Assembly: GCA_029937545.1 (NCBI GenBank)
Contig: JAPYPR010000010.1
Coordinates: forward strand, 23,894-87,893
DNA from: Erythrobacter sp.
GTDB taxonomy: Bacteria; Pseudomonadota; Alphaproteobacteria; Sphingomonadales; Sphingomonadaceae
Length of the DNA stretch: 64,000 nucleotides
Reading direction: 5' to 3'
This document shows positions 19,582 to 28,554 of this stretch, one piece after another (the stretch's first letter is position 1; every line of letters begins with the position of its first letter). Both the position numbers and the translations under genes were made by a program. Below the pieces are notes generated by a model. That model saw nothing but the letters and a program-made list of their open reading frames with translations, ran no database searches and had not been told where the DNA came from.

Positions 19582-20035
19582 TCGCATCGGGGTACGGATC
19601 AAGCGCCTGCCCCATGGACAAGATCTCGACCTGCCTGCTTACGCTACCGATGGCGCGGCGGGCATGGATGTGGTGGCGGCAGAGGCCGTTACGCTCAAAC
19701 CGGGCCAGCGCCATGCCGTGGCCACCGGCCTCGCGGTCGCGATCCCCGACGGCTACGAAATCCAGGTGCGGCCGCGCTCGGGCCTTGCGCTCAAACACGG
19801 CATTTCCGTGCCCAACACGCCCGGAACGATCGACAGCGATTATCGCGGCGAGCTGAAGGTCATCATGATCAATCACGGGACGGACGATTTTCCCATTGCG
19901 CGCGGCGACCGGATCGCGCAGCTGGTGCTGGCCCCGGTAACGCAGGCCGAATGGGACGAAGTCGAGGAACTTGACGATACTGCGCGCGGCTCCGGCGGGT
20001 TCGGCTCGACCGGCGGGCACGAGCGCCTGCACTGA
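19574..20035 (+). CDS. dut: dUTP diphosphatase
   Basis: A 153-residue trimeric dUTPase hydrolysing dUTP to dUMP and PPi. All five motifs are visible: [13 protein letters not shown] (1), [12 protein letters not shown] (2), [17 protein letters not shown] (3), [12 protein letters not shown] (4) and the C-terminal [12 protein letters not shown] (5). Start ATG 19574 lies within the coaBC coding end, an 8-base overlap that suggests translational coupling; coaBC-dut adjacency is common in proteobacteria. Confidence 0.97.
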   Translation: MTDRIGVRIKRLPHGQDLDLPAYATDGAAGMDVVAAEAVTLKPGQRHAVATGLAVAIPDGYEIQVRPRSGLALKHGISVPNTPGTIDSDYRGELKVIMINHGTDDFPIARGDRIAQLVLAPVTQAEWDEVEELDDTARGSGGFGSTGGHERLH

Positions 20036-20039
20036 TTTC

Positions 20040-20594
20040 TCAGCGCGCCGCCCGGCGGTGCGCCCGGTGGAAGCAAAAAGCCGCAGCGCTCCAGATCGCG
20101 GCGAACACCAGAAGCACGCCCCATTCGACAACATGGCCGGGCATCAGTTGCAGTGCCGCGACGCCCAGCACGGGCTGGCCGATCGCGATCACCGCCATGA
20201 TCCAGCGTAACGCCGCAGGGAGAAAGCGGAAGATCAGGCTCAGCAGCACCCCGCCGATCACCAGCACGCTGAAGCCCGCGTTCACTGGCTCGCCCTCGGC
20301 ACCGATCATGCCCACGGCGGCATTCGCCCAGACCGTCATGAACCCCGCGACCGATGCTATTGCGATACCGAGACCCTTCGGCGTTCTGCCACCGAATCGC
20401 TTCGCGAGTTCGAGGCCGGTGCCCAGCGCCAAGAGACGGACCGCCGCAAAACCGAAGTCCAGCGGCGTCCAGTGTACTTCGCCGGTGAAAAGCATGGCGA
20501 TGGCGGGCAGGGCGAGCAGCGCCATCGCCGCGCCCCATCCGGCGATGCGCCATCCGTTCAGCCAATTGTGCCGTGCGTTTGCTGGGTCGTTCAT
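20040..20594 (-). CDS. Multi-pass membrane protein of unknown function
   Basis: A 184-residue protein with about five hydrophobic helices, starting at ATG 20594 (MNDPANARHNWLNG). Recognisable segments are GWGAAMALLALPAIAMLFTGEVHWTPLDFGFA and FMTVWANAAVGMIGAEGEPVN, the latter with small and acidic residues between helices. I cannot name a family. It is divergent from a broken winged-helix membrane regulator, which may once have controlled it. Confidence 0.68.
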   Translation of the reverse strand: MNDPANARHNWLNGWRIAGWGAAMALLALPAIAMLFTGEVHWTPLDFGFAAVRLLALGTGLELAKRFGGRTPKGLGIAIASVAGFMTVWANAAVGMIGAEGEPVNAGFSVLVIGGVLLSLIFRFLPAALRWIMAVIAIGQPVLGVAALQLMPGHVVEWGVLLVFAAIWSAAAFCFHRAHRRAAR

Positions 20595-20729
20595 CTCGGC
20601 TCCTATGCTTGCGATGCCGGATAGCTGCCGCGAAACCTGCGTGAGCGGCATGAGCAATTCGTGAGCAATGCTTGAAAACCTTCCTCACCCTGACCGCATC
20701 GCTTAGAGAACATGGTCGAAAGGGGGCGC

Positions 20730-21748
20730 ATGGAGCGGCAATCGGACAGCTTGCATTTCGGCGATTTCGAGCTCGACCTGGCCGACCGCCAGTTGCGGCG
20801 CGGGGGCACTCCGGTCGAACTCGGCAGCCGGTATTTCGATGCGCTGGCCTTGTTGGTCGCCATGCCGGAGCCTTGGTGTCGAAGACCCGCTTCATGGATG
20901 AAGTCTGGCCCGGCATCCCGGTCACCGACGAGGCGCTGACCCAATGCATTCGCACCCTGTGGCGGACCTTGGGCGATGACGCCGCCAACCCCCGCTATAT
21001 CCAGACCGTGCCGAAACACGGTTACCGCTTTCTGGCTGAAGTCGCAGTAGAAGACGCCCCCGAGCTTGCAGCGCGGAGATCGTCGATCGCCGGACACGTC
21101 GCGGGCGTCTTCACCCTATCGGGCGCTCTCGCCGGAATACTGGGCGGAGCCTTCTATGGCGCGCTCGCAGGCACGGGCGGCGGCGCGACGATCGTCGTGC
21201 TGGCGGCATTGGTCGGCGCGCTCGGGACGCTGGCCGGGGCCGCGATCGGTCTCGGCATGGCAGCCGCGATCGCCTGGCGCGAACGAGCCGATCCGTCCGT
21301 CATAGCAGGAGCAATGACAGGGGGCGTCATTGCGGGTGCTCTCGGCAGCACGTTGGGGCGCGACGGGATCGGCCTGCTGACCGGAGAGGCGCTTGGCCGG
21401 GTGACCGGCATTTACGAAGGGCTTGTACTCGGCGCGGCTGTGGGGCTGGCAGGTTGGCTCGTGCTGCGGGAGAACGCATCGCCTGCACCGCGCCTCGCAT
21501 GTGTCGCCATGGTGCTCGGCCTCGTTGCTGGCTTCTTCATCGACATCGGCGGCGGTCGGCTGCTCGGTGGCAGTCTCTACGCGCTGCAGCACAGCCTGGG
21601 CGACACGTAGCTTCGCCTCGAAAGCATCGGCGCGCTCGTCGGCGAAAGCACCTTCGGACCGACTGCTCGTTTCGCCACCGCCATTGGCGAGGGGGCGGTA
21701 TTCGTTCTGGCCATCGCGACGGGTCTGCTTGTCCTGAAACGCCGCTGA
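20730..21748 (+). pseudogene. CadC/ToxR-like winged-helix membrane regulator, broken by frameshift and stop
   Basis: The N-terminus from ATG 20730 (preceded by AAAGGGGG) reads as an OmpR-type winged helix: HFGDFELDLADRQLRRGG, ELGSRYFDALALLV. Near 20858-20861 the frame is lost; shifting by one base continues the domain as HAGALVSKTRFMDEVW, TDEALTQCIRTLWRTLGD and IQTVPKHGYRFLAEV. A series of Gly/Ala-rich membrane helices follows. TAG at 21608-21610 then interrupts, yet the same frame continues LRLESIGALVGESTFG to a final helix ending VLKRR and TGA 21746-21748. One indel and one nonsense codon imply a decayed gene. The intact protein would have been a DNA-binding regulator with a C-terminal multi-pass domain. 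Confidence 0.8.
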
Positions 21749-21757
21749 AACAAGAAA

Positions 21758-21778
21758 GGGCGGCTCTGCGGACCGCCC
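21758..21778 (-). terminator. Probable terminator of the DUF4136 gene
   Basis: GGGCGG (21758-21763) pairs with CCGCCC (21773-21778). On the minus strand the hairpin is followed by TTTCTTGTTTC, fitting a Rho-independent terminator ~30 bases after the DUF4136 stop. Confidence 0.6.
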
Positions 21779-21808
21779 TCTCCCGTGAAACCCCAGAGGG
21801 AAATATGA

Positions 21809-22525
21809 TTAGTCGATCCGGCGGACGACTTTCTCTTCCGGCTTGATCGAGATCCGCACCGTCTCGCCCGAATTGCCGGGGAAGTCGGTGAACATCGCTT
21901 CGACCAGGTTCGGTACGAGGTATTGCAGGCGGTTCGATGTCGACATGGCCTGCGCCTTGCCTTCGAACAGTCGCTGGCCGTCCACAGCGCGGTCGATCTT
22001 CATGTCGATCCCGCTGGTATAGACCGTGTAGCTGCGGATTTCCGGCCCGCCGAACCACGGATCGTAGAAGCCATAACCCCAGCGGCTGCCGAAGTAACGC
22101 GGACGGTAATAGCCGAAGCCGGGGCGATGAAAATGCGACCGGTAAAACGGGCTGCGATAGCCATACCACGGATCGTAGAACGGATCGCTGAAACCGGTCG
22201 TGCGCACGCGCTCGCGGCCGTTGTCGACACCATAATCGAAGCGGACCAGCAGGCTGGCGGCCTCGGCGGAGGGCGCTTCGGCATAGCCGAGGCGGTTCAT
22301 CTGCGCTTCGACGAGATCGGCATATTGCGCGAACTCGAGCCCGCCGGCCAGCGACGGATCGTCGGCGACGACGTAGAAGGTTTCGCCCTGCGGTGCGGGC
22401 AGCTGCGTCTGGAAACGCTGCACTTCCGCCTTGAACGGGGTGGCGCAGGCAGCGAGGCCTGCGAGGATCATCGGCACGGAGGCGAGTTTAAGAGTGCGCC
22501 CCCAACCTTTTTTCAGGTCAGTCAT
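21809..22525 (-). CDS. DUF4136 domain lipoprotein
   Basis: A 238-residue predicted outer-envelope lipoprotein. The N-terminus from ATG 22525 is KLASVPMILAGLAACATPF with lipobox LAAC. The body matches the DUF4136 pattern: FYVVADDPSLAGGLEFAQYADLVEAQMNRLGY, SLLVRFDYGVD, an aromatic, Tyr/Phe/Pro-rich middle (PFYDPWYGYRSPFYR), and TVYTSGIDMKID. Function unknown; family members are secreted or lipid-anchored. Monocistronic with its own terminator. Confidence 0.87.
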   Translation of the reverse strand: MTDLKKGWGRTLKLASVPMILAGLAACATPFKAEVQRFQTQLPAPQGETFYVVADDPSLAGGLEFAQYADLVEAQMNRLGYAEAPSAEAASLLVRFDYGVDNGRERVRTTGFSDPFYDPWYGYRSPFYRSHFHRPGFGYYRPRYFGSRWGYGFYDPWFGGPEIRSYTVYTSGIDMKIDRAVDGQRLFEGKAQAMSTSNRLQYLVPNLVEAMFTDFPGNSGETVRISIKPEEKVVRRID

Positions 22526-22702
22526 ACTCAGTCCCTTTCGAACGGACACGCAACGTATCACGATTGCGAATGAATGCGCAGTCCGCCGCTTCCCCGAGGC
22601 ACACTGCCAGTAAGTGTGCTTGGGTGTAGGTGAGCGGATGTGAACCCGGTTTGAATGCCGTGATTCACATTTGTTGTGCAATCGCAGGGGCTTGTGTCTC
22701 GC

Positions 22703-23719
22703 TTAGCGGACGAGGCCGAGCGCCGCATAAGCGGCGGTGAGCGTGTCGCGCCCGGCCTCGCGGGCCTGCGAAGCGCCGCGCGCAAGGATCGCATCGAGCG
22801 CTTCCTCGTCGTCCTTCAGCTCGAGGAAGCGCGCATTGATCGGCGCCAGCGTCTCGACCAGCACCTCACCCAGCGCAGGCTTGAACGCGCCGAAGCCCTG
22901 TCCGCCGAATTCGCCCAGAACCTCGCCCGCGCTCTTGCCGGCGAGCGCGCCGTATATGCCGACGAGGTTCCGGGCTTCGGCCCGGCCTTCGAGGTCCTTC
23001 TCGTTATCGGGCAGAGGCTCAGGGTCGGTCTTTGCTTTCTTAACCTTCTTCATGATCGTGTCGGTATCATCGGTCAGGCTGATGCGGCTCATGTCCGACG
23101 GATCGGACTTGCTCATCTTCGCGGTCCCGTCGCGCAGGCTCATGATCCGTGCCGCAGCGGGCGGGATATAGGGCTCGGGCAGGGTGAAGAGCGGCGCATC
23201 CTCGGCACAGAAGTCGTTGTTGAACTTCTGTGCGATGTCGCGCGCCAGCTCCAGATGCTGTTTCTGGTCCTCGCCCACGGGCACGTGGGTCGCCTGGTAG
23301 AGCAGCACGTCGGCGGCCTGCAGCACGGGATAGGTGAACAGGGCGACGCTCTGCCCCTCGCGATTCTTGCCCGCCTTGTCCTTCCACTGCGTCATCCGGT
23401 TCAGCCAGCCCATGCGGGCCGTGCCGTTGAGCAGCCATTGCAGTTCCGCATGGGCGGGAACCTGCGCCTGGTTGAACAGCACGGCCTTCGACGGATCGAC
23501 ACCGCAGGCGACCAGCGTGGCGACCATTTCGCGCGTATTCTGCGTCAGCTCCGCCGGGTTGTGCGGCTGCGAAATTGCGTGCAAATCGGCGAGGAAAATG
23601 AAGCATTCGCCCCCTGCGGCATGCGCCTCGTCCTGCAGCTTCACGTAATTCACGATCGCGCCAAGGTAATTGCCGAGATGCGGCTTTCCGGTGGGCTGTA
23701 TGCCGGAGACTACACGCAT
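22703..23719 (-). CDS. trpS: Tryptophanyl-tRNA synthetase
   Basis: A 338-residue class I aminoacyl-tRNA synthetase. The HIGH-equivalent is in [17 protein letters not shown] and the KMSKS loop appears exactly as KMSKSDPSD after SLRDGTA. Length is typical. It starts five bases after the murJ stop on the minus strand, so secB, murJ and trpS read as one operon, with trpS last. Confidence 0.97.
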   Translation of the reverse strand: MRVVSGIQPTGKPHLGNYLGAIVNYVKLQDEAHAAGGECFIFLADLHAISQPHNPAELTQNTREMVATLVACGVDPSKAVLFNQAQVPAHAELQWLLNGTARMGWLNRMTQWKDKAGKNREGQSVALFTYPVLQAADVLLYQATHVPVGEDQKQHLELARDIAQKFNNDFCAEDAPLFTLPEPYIPPAAARIMSLRDGTAKMSKSDPSDMSRISLTDDTDTIMKKVKKAKTDPEPLPDNEKDLEGRAEARNLVGIYGALAGKSAGEVLGEFGGQGFGAFKPALGEVLVETLAPINARFLELKDDEEALDAILARGASQAREAGRDTLTAAYAALGLVR

Positions 23720-23723
23720 GGGA

Positions 23724-25295
23724 TCAGGGTTCTCTCTTCTTGGTCAAGGCGGCGATGCGCTGCTTGTCGATCGCACCTATGGCGAAGGCGACGCCGAAAT
23801 AGACGATGGCCGAGCAGGCGACGAGCACCAGCAGCGCGCCGATCCGCTGGAACAGGCCGGCGGAATACCAGCCGGTTAGCAAATCGCGCGCGAACCACAA
23901 GGCGGCGCCCATGGCGGCGGCGGCAACGAGCTGCCGCGCGATGCGCCCGACCAGCTTCAGCGGAATGGCGTAATATCCGCGCTTCACCAGCACGATGTAG
24001 AGATAGGCGACATTGATCCACGCCCCCACCACGCTGGCGAGGGCGACGCCGACCACGCCGTAATCGGCGATGAGCGCGAAGTTCATGACCATGAAGACCG
24101 CCAGCGAAATGAACGCCGCGTAGACCGGCGTGCGGGTGTCCGACCGCGCGTAGAAATTGGGCACCAGCACCTTGACTAGCACATAGGCAGGCAGACCGAG
24201 CACCAGCATGGCGAGCACCTGCCCGGTCAGCTCCGCCTGCTCGAGGCTGAAGCGGCCACCCTGGAAGATCATCGTAACGAATGGCACGGCGCAGACCGCA
24301 AGCGCGACGGCCGCCGGGATGGTCAGCAACATGGACAGCTCGATCGCATCGGACTGGATGCGATCGGTGCCTTCCTTGTTCTTCGCCCCGACGAAGCGCG
24401 AAAGCGTGGGCAGGATCGCGGTCGACAGCGCGATGCCGATGATACCGAGCGGCAGCTGGTTCAGCCGATCGGCATAATTCATGTAGCTGATCGCGCCGCT
24501 ATCCAGCTTGTTGAGGAAGTAGAGCTGGACCAGCGTATTGATCTGGTAGGCCCCGCCGCCGATGGCCGCCGGCAGCGCGATGATCGACAGACGCTTCACT
24601 TCGGGCGTGATCCGCGGCCACAGCAGCTTCGGGCGGAAGCCCTCCACCCGCGTCCAGACGTAGAGCCAGACGAGCTGCACCACCCCACCAATGGTGACCG
24701 CCCAGGCCTGGCTGTAGCCGATCTGCTCGATCGTCCAGCCCCAGCTGGACATGGCATATTCGCCGAACAGCAGTGCGGCGATCAGCACCAGGTTGAGCAG
24801 GATCGGGAAGCTCGCCCCCGGCGCGAAGCGGCTGACCGAATTGAGCATGCCGGTGAATAGCGTCACAAGGCTGACCAGCAGGATGTAGGGGAACATGATC
24901 CGCGCGAAATCGACTTCCATCGCGAAGGTCGCCGGATCGGCGTCGCCATCGCCCAGCAGGGTGATGACCCACGGCATTGCCAGCATCATGATCGCACACA
25001 ATGCGATCAGCACCGGCAGGAAGACGCTCAGCACATCGTCGGAGAAACTGCGCGCATCCTCGATCCCGCCGTCCCCTTGAAGACGCTTGGAGAACATCGG
25101 GACGAAGGCCGCCGAAAACGCGCCTTCCGCGAACAGGCGGCGGAAGACATTGGGAATGATGAAGGCCTGAAACCACGCATCGGTGACGGCATTCGCGCCG
25201 AGGACGCGCGCGAAGATCATCTCGCGCGCCATGCCGGCGATGCGGCTGATCATGGTCAGCCCGCCGATCGTACCCACGTTTTTGAGCAGGCTCAT
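23724..25295 (-). CDS. murJ: Lipid II flippase MurJ
   Basis: A 523-residue MOP-superfamily flippase that moves lipid II across the inner membrane for peptidoglycan synthesis. The N-terminus [22 protein letters not shown] is the MurJ signature, with [33 protein letters not shown] following; about 14 hydrophobic helices span the rest. Arg residues of the central cavity (RIAGMAR, FRR) are present. It lies between secB (30 bases upstream) and trpS. Confidence 0.96.
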   Translation of the reverse strand: MSLLKNVGTIGGLTMISRIAGMAREMIFARVLGANAVTDAWFQAFIIPNVFRRLFAEGAFSAAFVPMFSKRLQGDGGIEDARSFSDDVLSVFLPVLIALCAIMMLAMPWVITLLGDGDADPATFAMEVDFARIMFPYILLVSLVTLFTGMLNSVSRFAPGASFPILLNLVLIAALLFGEYAMSSWGWTIEQIGYSQAWAVTIGGVVQLVWLYVWTRVEGFRPKLLWPRITPEVKRLSIIALPAAIGGGAYQINTLVQLYFLNKLDSGAISYMNYADRLNQLPLGIIGIALSTAILPTLSRFVGAKNKEGTDRIQSDAIELSMLLTIPAAVALAVCAVPFVTMIFQGGRFSLEQAELTGQVLAMLVLGLPAYVLVKVLVPNFYARSDTRTPVYAAFISLAVFMVMNFALIADYGVVGVALASVVGAWINVAYLYIVLVKRGYYAIPLKLVGRIARQLVAAAAMGAALWFARDLLTGWYSAGLFQRIGALLVLVACSAIVYFGVAFAIGAIDKQRIAALTKKREP

Positions 25296-25325
25296 GTCAG
25301 AGCCTCCGCATCAGGCCGGGCGAAC

Positions 25326-25856
25326 TCAGGCCTCGCCGGTCGGTGCCGGAGCGCCTGCGCCCTGTTCCTGCGCCCGCTGGGCGAGCTGTTGCTGGTAGAT
25401 GCCGCCGAAATCGATCGGGTCGAGCACCAGCGGCGGGAAACCTGCATCGCGCACGGCGTCGGCGATGACGCGCCGGGCGAAGGGGAACAGCAGGCGCGGA
25501 GCTTCGGCGAACATGAACGCATGCGCATGTTCGTCGGGCAGGTTGCGAATGCCGACGAGGCCGCAATATTCGAGATCGACAAGGTAGAGATTGCCCTTGC
25601 CGGTTTTCGCGGTGGCGGTGACCTTCAGCACCACTTCGTGCACGTCGTCTCCGGCCGGTTCGGAACCGATGTTGAACTGTACGTCCAGCTGCGGCTGCTC
25701 GTTCCACTGGAAGCACTCGGGCGCGTTCGGATTTTCAACCGAGAGGTCCTTCACATATTGCGAAATGAGCCCGACCGCAGGCGAATTGTCGGCACCGTTC
25801 GCACCGGCTGCTGGATCGGGGTTGAGGTCGGTGAGAACGTCGCCTTCGTCGGCCAT
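25326..25856 (-). CDS. secB: Protein-export chaperone SecB
   Basis: A 176-residue tetrameric secretory chaperone that hands unfolded precursors to SecA. It contains ISQYVKDLSVENPNAP, LEYCGLVGIRNLP, AEAPRLLFPFARRVIADAVRDAGFPPLVLDPIDF, all SecB landmarks. The N-terminal ~25 residues are an acidic extension, common in alphaproteobacteria. Divergent from the Tim44-like gene, with a 240-base shared promoter region. Confidence 0.97.
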   Translation of the reverse strand: MADEGDVLTDLNPDPAAGANGADNSPAVGLISQYVKDLSVENPNAPECFQWNEQPQLDVQFNIGSEPAGDDVHEVVLKVTATAKTGKGNLYLVDLEYCGLVGIRNLPDEHAHAFMFAEAPRLLFPFARRVIADAVRDAGFPPLVLDPIDFGGIYQQQLAQRAQEQGAGAPAPTGEA

Positions 25857-26096
25857 GATGTCAGTCTTTCGATTCGGGTTCGGAATGGTCTTGCGGACCA
25901 GTCTCCGGGAGCCGATCCGCTACAGGTCGCGCGCCTAGCAGGTGCGGGGGCAGGGGGCAATGCGCCCTCGCAAAGGGAAGCTGCCGAGGAAACGCGTTCA
26001 TCCCGGGAACATTGCCGGTTTGTAATTTGTACCTATCTAGGGCAGGAATGCTTCAGCGGCATTCCCAACACCAAGGGTCAAGCGGACAACCATATT

Positions 26097-26756
26097 GTGA
26101 TTACCGAAATCGTCATCCTCGCCATGATCGCAGCCTTCCTGGGCTTGCGTCTCTATTCGGTGCTCGGCCGCCGGTCCGAGCATGAGGAGGAGGTGATCCC
26201 GCACCGTTTCGACCGCACCGATGCAGGCGATGCGCCGCGCGAGGTCGAAGCACCGCGCCCTGCGACGCCGCCGGTTGCGCTGCGGTCCAACGACAATCGC
26301 GTTCCTGCCAACGAGGCCGGCATCCGTGCCATCGCCAGCGCCGATCCGCAGTTCGACCTGCTCGCCTTCCTCGAAGGGGCCAAGGGTGCCTATGGCATGG
26401 TGCTCGAATCGTTCTGGCAGGGCGACAAGGAAACCCTGCGCGAGCTGGCCGACGACGACGTCTACGAAAGCTTCGCCGGTGCGATCGAGGCGCGCGACGA
26501 AGCGGGCGAAACGTTGGAGAATCGCTTGATCCGGATCGAGGATGCGAGCGTTCGCAGCGCCGAACTCGATGGCCGTATCGCCCGCATCGCCGTGCTGTTC
26601 GTAGCGGATATCGCCGCCGTGACGCGCGACAAGGATGGCAATGTCATCGCCGGATCGCTGGACGATGCGGTGGAAAGCCGGGACGTATGGACCTTCTCGC
26701 GCAATGTCGATGCGTCCTCGCCCGACTGGATACTCGACGAAACCGACCAGGCCTGA
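26097..26756 (+). CDS. Tim44/TimA-type membrane-anchored protein
   Basis: A 219-residue protein with an N-terminal membrane anchor (MITEIVILAMIAAFLGLRLYSVLG), a charged Pro-rich spacer and a C-terminal Tim44-like domain: FDLLAFLEGAKGAYGMVLESFWQGDKETLRELADDDVYESF, and RDVWTFSRNVDASSPDWILDET. The start is GTG 26097 by comparison with the family's short N-terminus. Bacterial Tim44-like proteins sit beside secB and mltA in alphaproteobacteria and are thought to assist envelope protein handling; mechanism unproven. Confidence 0.88.
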   Translation: MITEIVILAMIAAFLGLRLYSVLGRRSEHEEEVIPHRFDRTDAGDAPREVEAPRPATPPVALRSNDNRVPANEAGIRAIASADPQFDLLAFLEGAKGAYGMVLESFWQGDKETLRELADDDVYESFAGAIEARDEAGETLENRLIRIEDASVRSAELDGRIARIAVLFVADIAAVTRDKDGNVIAGSLDDAVESRDVWTFSRNVDASSPDWILDETDQA

Positions 26757-26781
26757 CCGGCCGAACCTGCGGGAGGGCATG

Positions 26782-27969
26782 ATGCGCGGCTGGACGATCC
26801 TCGCAGCGAGCGCGCTGCTTAGCGCCTGCGTCAATGTGGTTCCTTCGTCTTCGCCCACTGTCAGACCTGCGCCGGCTCCTCCGGGCGCGGTGACCAGTGC
26901 CGCACTTGCCGACATCCAGCGAGGTCCCGAGATCGCGGGACTTGGCTTTTCGGGTAGCGATGCGAGCGGCGCGCTCGCCAGTTTCCGCGAGTCCTGCCCC
27001 AAGCTGCTCGCGCGAACCGACCAGAGCGGCCTGACGCAGCGCGAGGACTGGCGTCCGGCATGCGAGGCGGCGGCGGGCTGGCCCCTGGGTGACGCAAGCC
27101 GGTTCTTCTCCAGCTATTTCGAGCCCGTGCGGATCGGCGACGGCACGGCCTTCGCCACCGGCTATTTCGAACCCGAGATCCGCGGCAGCCGCGGCCGCGC
27201 GCCCGGCTATGACGTGCCGGTCTACAAAATGCCACCCGAGCTGGAGCGCGCCTGGCCCGCCGACATGCCGGAAAGCGAGCGCACCGGTCGCCCGCCGCTC
27301 GGCCGCTATGATGCGAGCGGTAACTTCGTGCCGTTCTACGAACGCTCCGAGATCGTCGCCGGCGCGCTCGCCAATCGCGGGCTGGAAATCGCCTGGGCGG
27401 CCGATCCGGTCGAGTTCTTCTTCCTCCAGATCCAGGGTTCCGGTCTGTTGCGCCTGCCCGACGGCTCGCTGATGCGGATCGGCTATGCTGGGCAGAACGG
27501 CCGCGAATATGTCGGTATCGGTTCGGTAATGCGCGAGCGCGGCCTGCTTGGCGACGGGCTGGGGAAATACCCCGGTTCGATGCAGGGGATCATGCAGTAC
27601 ATCCGCGAAAACCCGGCCGAGGGCGAAGCGCTGATGAACCTCAACAAGAGCTGGATCTTCTTCCGTGAGCTCGCCACCGACGGGCCGCTCGGCGCGCTGG
27701 AGGTTCCGGTGCGTGGCCAATCGTCCGTCGCGGTCGATCCCAAATTCGTGCCGCTGGGCGCGCCGGTCTTTCTCGACCTCGACCGGAACGAGGCCGACGG
27801 CTTATGGATCGCGCAGGACACCGGCGGCGCGATCAAGGGAGCCAACCGCTTCGATACCTTCTGGGGCAATGGCGAAGAGGCGCGCCGGATCGCCGGCGGC
27901 ATGAGCGGCCGCGGGCAAGCGATCGTCCTGCTGCCCCGCGGCACCACCGCCCGCCTCCAGAACCGGTGA
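26782..27969 (+). CDS. mltA: Membrane-bound lytic murein transglycosylase A
   Basis: A 395-residue lipoprotein (lipobox LLSAC after a short signal) that cleaves peptidoglycan glycan strands. MltA landmarks: FFSSYFEPVRIGDGTAFATGYFEPEI, FFLQIQGSGLLRLPDGS, VGYAGQNG-like IGYAGQNGREYVGIG, and the 3D domain VPLGAPVFLDLD with IAQDTGGAIKGANRFDTFWGNG, containing the catalytic Asp. ATG 26782 is preferred over 26779 from the spacing of GGAGG at 26772-26776. The stop overlaps the smr start by GTGA. Confidence 0.95.
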   Translation: MRGWTILAASALLSACVNVVPSSSPTVRPAPAPPGAVTSAALADIQRGPEIAGLGFSGSDASGALASFRESCPKLLARTDQSGLTQREDWRPACEAAAGWPLGDASRFFSSYFEPVRIGDGTAFATGYFEPEIRGSRGRAPGYDVPVYKMPPELERAWPADMPESERTGRPPLGRYDASGNFVPFYERSEIVAGALANRGLEIAWAADPVEFFFLQIQGSGLLRLPDGSLMRIGYAGQNGREYVGIGSVMRERGLLGDGLGKYPGSMQGIMQYIRENPAEGEALMNLNKSWIFFRELATDGPLGALEVPVRGQSSVAVDPKFVPLGAPVFLDLDRNEADGLWIAQDTGGAIKGANRFDTFWGNGEEARRIAGGMSGRGQAIVLLPRGTTARLQNR

Positions 27970-28517
27970 GCGCCCCGCGCGGCCTGAGCGAGGAAGAAAG
28001 CGAAGCCTGGGAGAAACTGGCGGCGACGGTCACGCCCATGCATCCGGCCATCGCGAGGCCCAAGCCCGAAGCTGCGAAGCCTCCGCCGCCGAAACAGCCC
28101 AAACTTCGCAAACAGCAGACTGAGCGGCCTGTGGCGGCTGCACCTCGCACCCAGCCGAAGCCGTCGCCGCCGGGAAATCTCGACTCGCATTGGGACCGTC
28201 GGCTCAAATCAGGCGCGCTCCAGCCCGATCTGACACTAGACCTGCATGGCCATAATCTCGATGCGGCATACGACCGGCTGATGGGAGGCGTGGCACAGGC
28301 GCGCGCGCTTGGATTTCGGACCATCCTGCTCGTCACGGGCAAGTCCCGCCCGGTCGCGGCAGCAGATCGCGGCGCCTCTCGCGGTGTAATCCGCGCCAAG
28401 GTGCTCGACTGGCTGGCCGCATCGAATCACCACACCGCCATTGCAGCCGTCCGCCGCGCGCACCCGCGCCACGGCGGGGACGGCGCGCTGTATATTGTTC
28501 TTAAGCGGGGGCGCTAA
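27966..28517 (+). CDS. Smr domain protein
   Basis: A 183-residue protein: N-terminal charged region with Pro/Lys-rich stretches (PPPPKQPKLRKQQ) and a C-terminal Smr domain, LTLDLHGHNLDAAYDRL, then ILLVTGKSR, RGVIRAKVLDWL and HPRHGGDGALYIVLKR. Smr domains are nucleases related to the MutS2 C-terminus; the LDLHG and GxG-like elements are present. GTG 27966 overlaps the mltA stop, so mltA-smr is an operon. Cellular role undefined. Confidence 0.9.
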   Translation: MSAPRGLSEEESEAWEKLAATVTPMHPAIARPKPEAAKPPPPKQPKLRKQQTERPVAAAPRTQPKPSPPGNLDSHWDRRLKSGALQPDLTLDLHGHNLDAAYDRLMGGVAQARALGFRTILLVTGKSRPVAAADRGASRGVIRAKVLDWLAASNHHTAIAAVRRAHPRHGGDGALYIVLKRGR

Positions 28518-28554
28518 AGGGGCGCAGCGTCCTTGCCACGCCCCCTCGGTTCAC

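Noticed and set aside
17767..19602. 611-codon open frame on the minus strand opposite coaBC
   Set aside because: It mirrors a high-GC coding strand, shows no recognisable domain, and the plus strand encodes clear CoaC and CoaB motifs.
22600..22620. Hairpin GCACACT...AGTGTGC as trpS terminator
   Set aside because: Perfect stem but no T-run on the minus strand, and it is 80 bases after the trpS stop.
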